Shown: in pieces, positions 60,055 through 63,021 of the stretch
Numbering within the stretch: position 1 is the stretch's first letter
Layout of the letters: each line of letters opens with the position of its first letter
NCBI GenBank assembly: GCA_021325095.1
Contig: JAJPHV010000111.1
Span: 1 to 63,021 of the forward strand
DNA length: 63,021 nt
Reading direction: 5' to 3'
Origin: Chloroflexota bacterium
GTDB lineage: Bacteria; Chloroflexota; Anaerolineae; Aggregatilineales; UBA2796
Notes under the pieces: generated by a model
The model's input: the letters and a program-made list of their open reading frames with translations, nothing else
The model's database searches: none
Told to the model about the DNA's origin: nothing
Translations under genes and position numbers: made by a program

Positions 60055-61419
60055 CTATTGCAGTTTCGGTTTCTTCCCGGACGTGTAATCTTTAAGAATC
60101 GTTGACATCTGGTCTTCGATCTTCTTAACACCATCTTCGACTGAAACGCTGCCAAGCATCATCTCGGTGCCGTACTGTGCAATAACATCCGAGATGGCAG
60201 GCCATTCGGGGAAGCGTGGCCGGAAAATTGCATTGCCATACTTCTCCCACGATTCGGCAAGCGGGGCAAAGTACGGATATGTCTTCACCAGATCAGCATC
60301 TTTATAGGGGGCAATGCGACCGGACACGCCGCCATTCGCGATGTAATCCTTGGCCTTTGCCTCGCTCGTCACCCACTGGATGAACAGCCAGGCAGCAGCC
60401 TGTTTCTCAGGTGAAGAACTGGCATTTACGGCCAGCGAGAAGCCGCCCAGTGCGGGCTTACGTCCAGCCGGTCCCGCAGGCTCAACGCCAACAGCCAGGC
60501 AATCGGTGATCTTGGACTTTGTCTTGTCGGCGAGCGTAGCATAGAAAGCGCTCCACTCAGTGATCATCGCAACCTGACCCTGAGCTAGAGCCTGCACGGT
60601 CTCATCGTGATCAAACGAGACGATGTCCGGGGGCATGTATTTCATCAAGTCCTGGCGGAATTTTAAGCCAGCCAGCGATTCCTTCGAGGACAAGTTCGAG
60701 GTGAAATCATCCTTCAGGAGTGAGCCGCCGAACGGCCAGATCACGCGCATGAACGAGTCAGCCGATTGCGTCTCACCACGCTTGGATTGAAGCGCGAAGG
60801 CATACTTGCCATTCTTGGTGAGGGCCGGGCCGTACTTATCCAACAGTTCCTGCCAGGTCTGAGGTGGCTGATCGAAGCCTGCATCCTTCAACATGCACTT
60901 GTTGTAATACAGCAGTCCACTGTAGTTGTCGAAGGGCAGACCATATACCTTGCCGTCCCATGTGCCGAAGGATTCCAGGAGAATCGGAAAGAATCCCTTC
61001 AGGTTCAGGTTTGGGTCAGCCAGCTTCGGATCGTTGTAGAACTTTTCCATCGGGACGATCCAGCCGTTTGCGGCAAAATTGCCAATCCAAACCACATCGA
61101 CCAGGCTGACGTCGTACTGCGCCGTACCGCCAGTATAATCCAGCGTCTGCTTCTCAAGGCTATTTTCATAAGGCGTGGTGTCCCATGTGACCTTGATGCC
61201 GGTCTCTTTCTCGAACTCAGGGATCATTTTTTCGGCGGCCACATAGCCTGGTCGCTCGAGGAAAAAGGCTTTGATCTCGGTGCCCTTGTAAGGAGCAGCA
61301 GCCTCGGCCAGGCTCCATTTCCCCTGGGCGTGTGTCGGGGCAGCAGTAGGAATTCCTATCAGCGGGACGATGATGAGAAGGAGGCTTAGTAGCAGCTTGC
61401 CTATTCGATGGTAATTCAT
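60055..61419 (-). CDS. Sugar ABC transporter substrate-binding protein
   Basis: 454 residues. A signal peptide ending THAQ precedes IKAFFLERPGYVAAEKMIPE, VWIGNFAANGWIVPMEKFYN, VYGLPFDNYSGLLYYNKCML and AQGQVAMITEWSAFYATLAD, all typical of family-1 binding proteins. AGGAG lies 7 bases before the ATG at 61419. It is the first gene of the operon. An insertion sequence downstream separates it from the rest, and another upstream separates it from its probable operator. Confidence 0.92.
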   Translation of the reverse strand: MNYHRIGKLLLSLLLIIVPLIGIPTAAPTHAQGKWSLAEAAAPYKGTEIKAFFLERPGYVAAEKMIPEFEKETGIKVTWDTTPYENSLEKQTLDYTGGTAQYDVSLVDVVWIGNFAANGWIVPMEKFYNDPKLADPNLNLKGFFPILLESFGTWDGKVYGLPFDNYSGLLYYNKCMLKDAGFDQPPQTWQELLDKYGPALTKNGKYAFALQSKRGETQSADSFMRVIWPFGGSLLKDDFTSNLSSKESLAGLKFRQDLMKYMPPDIVSFDHDETVQALAQGQVAMITEWSAFYATLADKTKSKITDCLAVGVEPAGPAGRKPALGGFSLAVNASSSPEKQAAAWLFIQWVTSEAKAKDYIANGGVSGRIAPYKDADLVKTYPYFAPLAESWEKYGNAIFRPRFPEWPAISDVIAQYGTEMMLGSVSVEDGVKKIEDQMSTILKDYTSGKKPKLQ

Positions 61420-61523
61420 GTCTCAACTCCTAAGATAAGTAAGCTAGAGCAATAGAGGCTCCGGACAGACAACTCGGAGCAACACCCAGAATGTCGCTCA
61501 TCTCTCCGAATTTTGATGGCGAG

Positions 61524-62714
61524 TCAAGGTGGTTTTCGCCGGCCTTCGGACCTTCTGCCGGGTGCGAACCGGTACATACCTAAGTTTTGTGCAAACGAGC
61601 AAAAGGCAACTCTAACTGGATGGGGCGGGGTTGAAGCCCGTCGATTTGCCCGTGCCCGTTTTTCCAGCCAGGCATAAATGGCATTGAACTTACGGGAACG
61701 CAGGTTCTGGATGTTATAGACATGGCGCGACTGGGCGAAGAATGCTTCGATGGTCTGGCGCTGGTTGTAGAACGTGAAACAGTGCTGGACGCCAAACTCG
61801 TCAGCGGGCAAGTTGGTATACATCAGGAAGTATTCGAGGCTTCCATCCGGAAGGTAGAATTCGTACAACAGGCGACGGCAGGCGTCGATGGGCGGCAATT
61901 CCGTAGCATGTACCAGCTTATCGACCGGCAGCCAGTCTTGCAGTGGGACTTGTTGAGCCAGCTTGCGGGCAAGTTTGGTGTCGTGGGCCTTCAGCAGAAA
62001 ATAACCGTCACGCTCCATCAACAGACGCCGATTGGTCGGGGTGTCATAGCCGGCATCCAGACGGCAGATGACCTTCAGCGCCGGATTGTCTTGCGTCAAG
62101 ACGCGATCCGTATCCCGCAGCAAATCGGCCAAACGCTGCGAACAGTGGACATTGCCTGCGTCCAGATACAGTTGCAGGGCTTCCTCATACGCACCGATGT
62201 AGGCTGCCGACACCTGATAGCCTTCGTTGCCTCGCTTGCGCGGAAAGTAACCTTTGCGTTTGAACTCGTAAGTCTTGCCATTGGCAACCAGACCGCACGG
62301 GTCAATGTCAACGACTACCCAGCCCGCCGCCTGACGTGCCCGCGATTGGCGCACCAGCATATCCAACTGAATATGGCCCAACTGCTCCACATTTTCCGCG
62401 CTAAAGCGCGTCAAGTAGCGGTTGATTTGCGACTGCTCGGGGAAGCGTTCCAGGCCCAGATAGCTGGCTGCGGCACGTTCCGGCTCAAGCGTTTCGTTGA
62501 TGGCTTTGGTATGTCCACACCCCATCACCAGCGAGGCAATGACGGTCTGGGCTTTATTGACCAGGCTGTATTTGACTTCTTTCATCGCTATCTTCAGTTT
62601 GCTGCTCAACAAGGCATACAATCCACTCTCGCGCCCATACTCCAAGACCATCATCAAAAATGCCGAGACGCTTTCTTCTTCTCGTTCTGCCGCTTGGTAT
62701 GTTATTGTTTTCAT
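61524..62714 (-). CDS. IS1380-like transposase; frame reads out through the element end
   Basis: 396 residues. Segments VVDIDPCGLVANGKTYEFKR, VICRLDAGYDTPTNRRLLME and YNQRQTIEAFFAQSRHVYNI contain the DDE residues of IS1380-like enzymes. The last about 55 residues look foreign: the frame runs through the terminal repeat and stops 54 bases outside the element. A one-base slip in GAAAAACGGG near 61665 would bring in a stop (TAG) inside the element, so the 3' end may be frameshifted. Otherwise intact. Confidence 0.85.
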   Translation of the reverse strand: MKTITYQAAEREEESVSAFLMMVLEYGRESGLYALLSSKLKIAMKEVKYSLVNKAQTVIASLVMGCGHTKAINETLEPERAAASYLGLERFPEQSQINRYLTRFSAENVEQLGHIQLDMLVRQSRARQAAGWVVVDIDPCGLVANGKTYEFKRKGYFPRKRGNEGYQVSAAYIGAYEEALQLYLDAGNVHCSQRLADLLRDTDRVLTQDNPALKVICRLDAGYDTPTNRRLLMERDGYFLLKAHDTKLARKLAQQVPLQDWLPVDKLVHATELPPIDACRRLLYEFYLPDGSLEYFLMYTNLPADEFGVQHCFTFYNQRQTIEAFFAQSRHVYNIQNLRSRKFNAIYAWLEKRARANRRASTPPHPVRVAFCSFAQNLGMYRFAPGRRSEGRRKPP

Positions 62715-62798
62715 GGAATGACCTCTGGGCTACTTTCGGTGCGCACCAAAAACCTATCCCAGTCAGGTCATTCTTTCACGTTTGCACAAAACTTAGGT
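61578..62798 (-). mobile_element. Complete IS1380-like insertion sequence
   Basis: Perfect 20-bp inverted ends ACCTAAGTTTTGTGCAAACG (61578-61597 and reverse complement 62779-62798). ACAT is repeated on both outer sides (61574-61577 and 62799-62802), consistent with a 4-bp target duplication; a 6-bp TACATA reading with shorter ends is equally possible. Total about 1.22 kb. A truncated copy lies at 12956-13305. Confidence 0.88.
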
Positions 62799-62820
62799 AC
62801 ATAGCAGCACGCAGGTCGAT

Positions 62821-62848
62821 TGAACATAATTTCATGAACTAATGTTCA
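62821..62848. promoter_or_regulatory. 28-bp symmetric operator-like palindrome upstream of the SorC-type operon
   Basis: TGAACAT (62821-62827), TTCATGAA (62831-62838) and ATGTTCA (62842-62848) are arranged with exact symmetry, 3-base spacers on each side; 24 of 28 bases are self-complementary. It lies upstream of the binding-protein gene at 61419, with the IS1380-like element in between. The length and symmetry fit a tetrameric regulator such as SorC. Confidence 0.6.
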
Positions 62849-63021
62849 CGCAACTACAAAGTAACATAGCCTGCTACAAATGTCAAGGGTCCTGGGTTTT
62901 GAGATCCGGACGTAAACTGGTGATTAGCCATAAGTGGCGAGGGTCTTGAGAAGTTCTGCCAAATGAGGCAAGGTTAGGGTGTGAAACAGAACCAAGCTCA
63001 CAGGCAGAACCATGATAAGCA
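62849..63021. other. Window end without a supported gene
   Basis: No recognisable coding sequence. The last bases (CAGGCAGAACCATGATAAGC) may begin a gene or another insertion sequence just outside the window. Confidence 0.3.

Noticed and set aside
59938..62968. Fourteen-base TTCTGCCAAATGAG shared by 59941 and the region near 62954
   Set aside because: In the first case it is transposase coding sequence just inside the element end, and no further similarity extends around it; too short to call a repeat, although a related element may start beyond the window.
1..63021. CRISPR arrays, tRNA or rRNA genes
   Set aside because: No regularly spaced repeats, cloverleaf-like sequence or conserved rRNA segments were seen on either strand by reading; a tRNAscan or Infernal run would be decisive.

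Overview
The window looks like an accessory chromosomal region, or a chromosomally integrated element, of a carbohydrate-degrading bacterium. I lean towards Chloroflexota (Anaerolineae-like). The reasons are high-GC coding sequence by eye, many MalEFG-type sugar ABC operons without their own ATPase, a Thr/Pro-rich linker after the signal peptide of one binding protein, LacI-, SorC- and YhfZ-type regulators, and dispersed GC-rich palindromes ending in GGGGTGAG. The phylum is inference. I saw no rRNA, tRNA or CRISPR array.

Layout. 1-2.2 kb is decayed: an IS481-type element end has landed in an ISAs1 remnant, followed by a NitT/TauT-type ABC ATPase broken by two single-base frameshifts. 2.4-13.0 kb is a glycan-use operon: a LacI regulator, an ABC binding protein, two permeases, a GH2 glycosidase and a secreted GH43-LamG enzyme. 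An IS4-type element sits between the binding protein and the permeases. 12.95-18.2 kb is a pile of nested mobile elements. It includes an IS66-type transposon with clean ends and an 8-bp target duplication that carries an alpha/beta hydrolase as passenger and sits inside an IS5-type element. 18.2-29.0 kb is the most unusual locus: a LacI regulator with near-perfect operators controls an ABC importer, three different ADP-ribosylglycohydrolase paralogues, an ATP-grasp CoA-ligase beta subunit fused to a two-cluster ferredoxin domain, and a CoA-ligase alpha subunit fused to a citryl-CoA-lyase-like domain.

29.8-37.6 kb resembles an integrated plasmid or conjugative-element module: a HigB/HigA-like toxin-antitoxin pair, a 109-bp MITE-like element, ParA, ParB, a DUF4326 protein, a possible PD-(D/E)xK nuclease, several unknown proteins, and a long inverted repeat inside one gene. 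37.9-51.9 kb is a catabolic cluster for an unknown sugar, sugar acid or lactone: an FAD oxidoreductase, a YhfZ-like regulator, a phosphotriesterase-like hydrolase, an FGGY kinase, a Gfo/Idh/MocA dehydrogenase, a ribose-type ABC importer, a metallo-beta-lactamase-fold lactonase-like enzyme and an enolase-superfamily dehydratase. 52.3-62.9 kb is a minus-strand operon (binding protein, SIS-domain isomerase, two permeases, xylose-isomerase-like TIM barrel, SorC regulator, FGGY kinase). One insertion sequence has split it, and an IS1380-like element has separated it from a 28-bp operator-like palindrome.

Two themes recur. GC-rich hairpins lie between the binding-protein gene and the first permease or ATPase gene in three importers. 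Insertion sequences have repeatedly landed in intergenic spacers of these operons and only rarely in genes.
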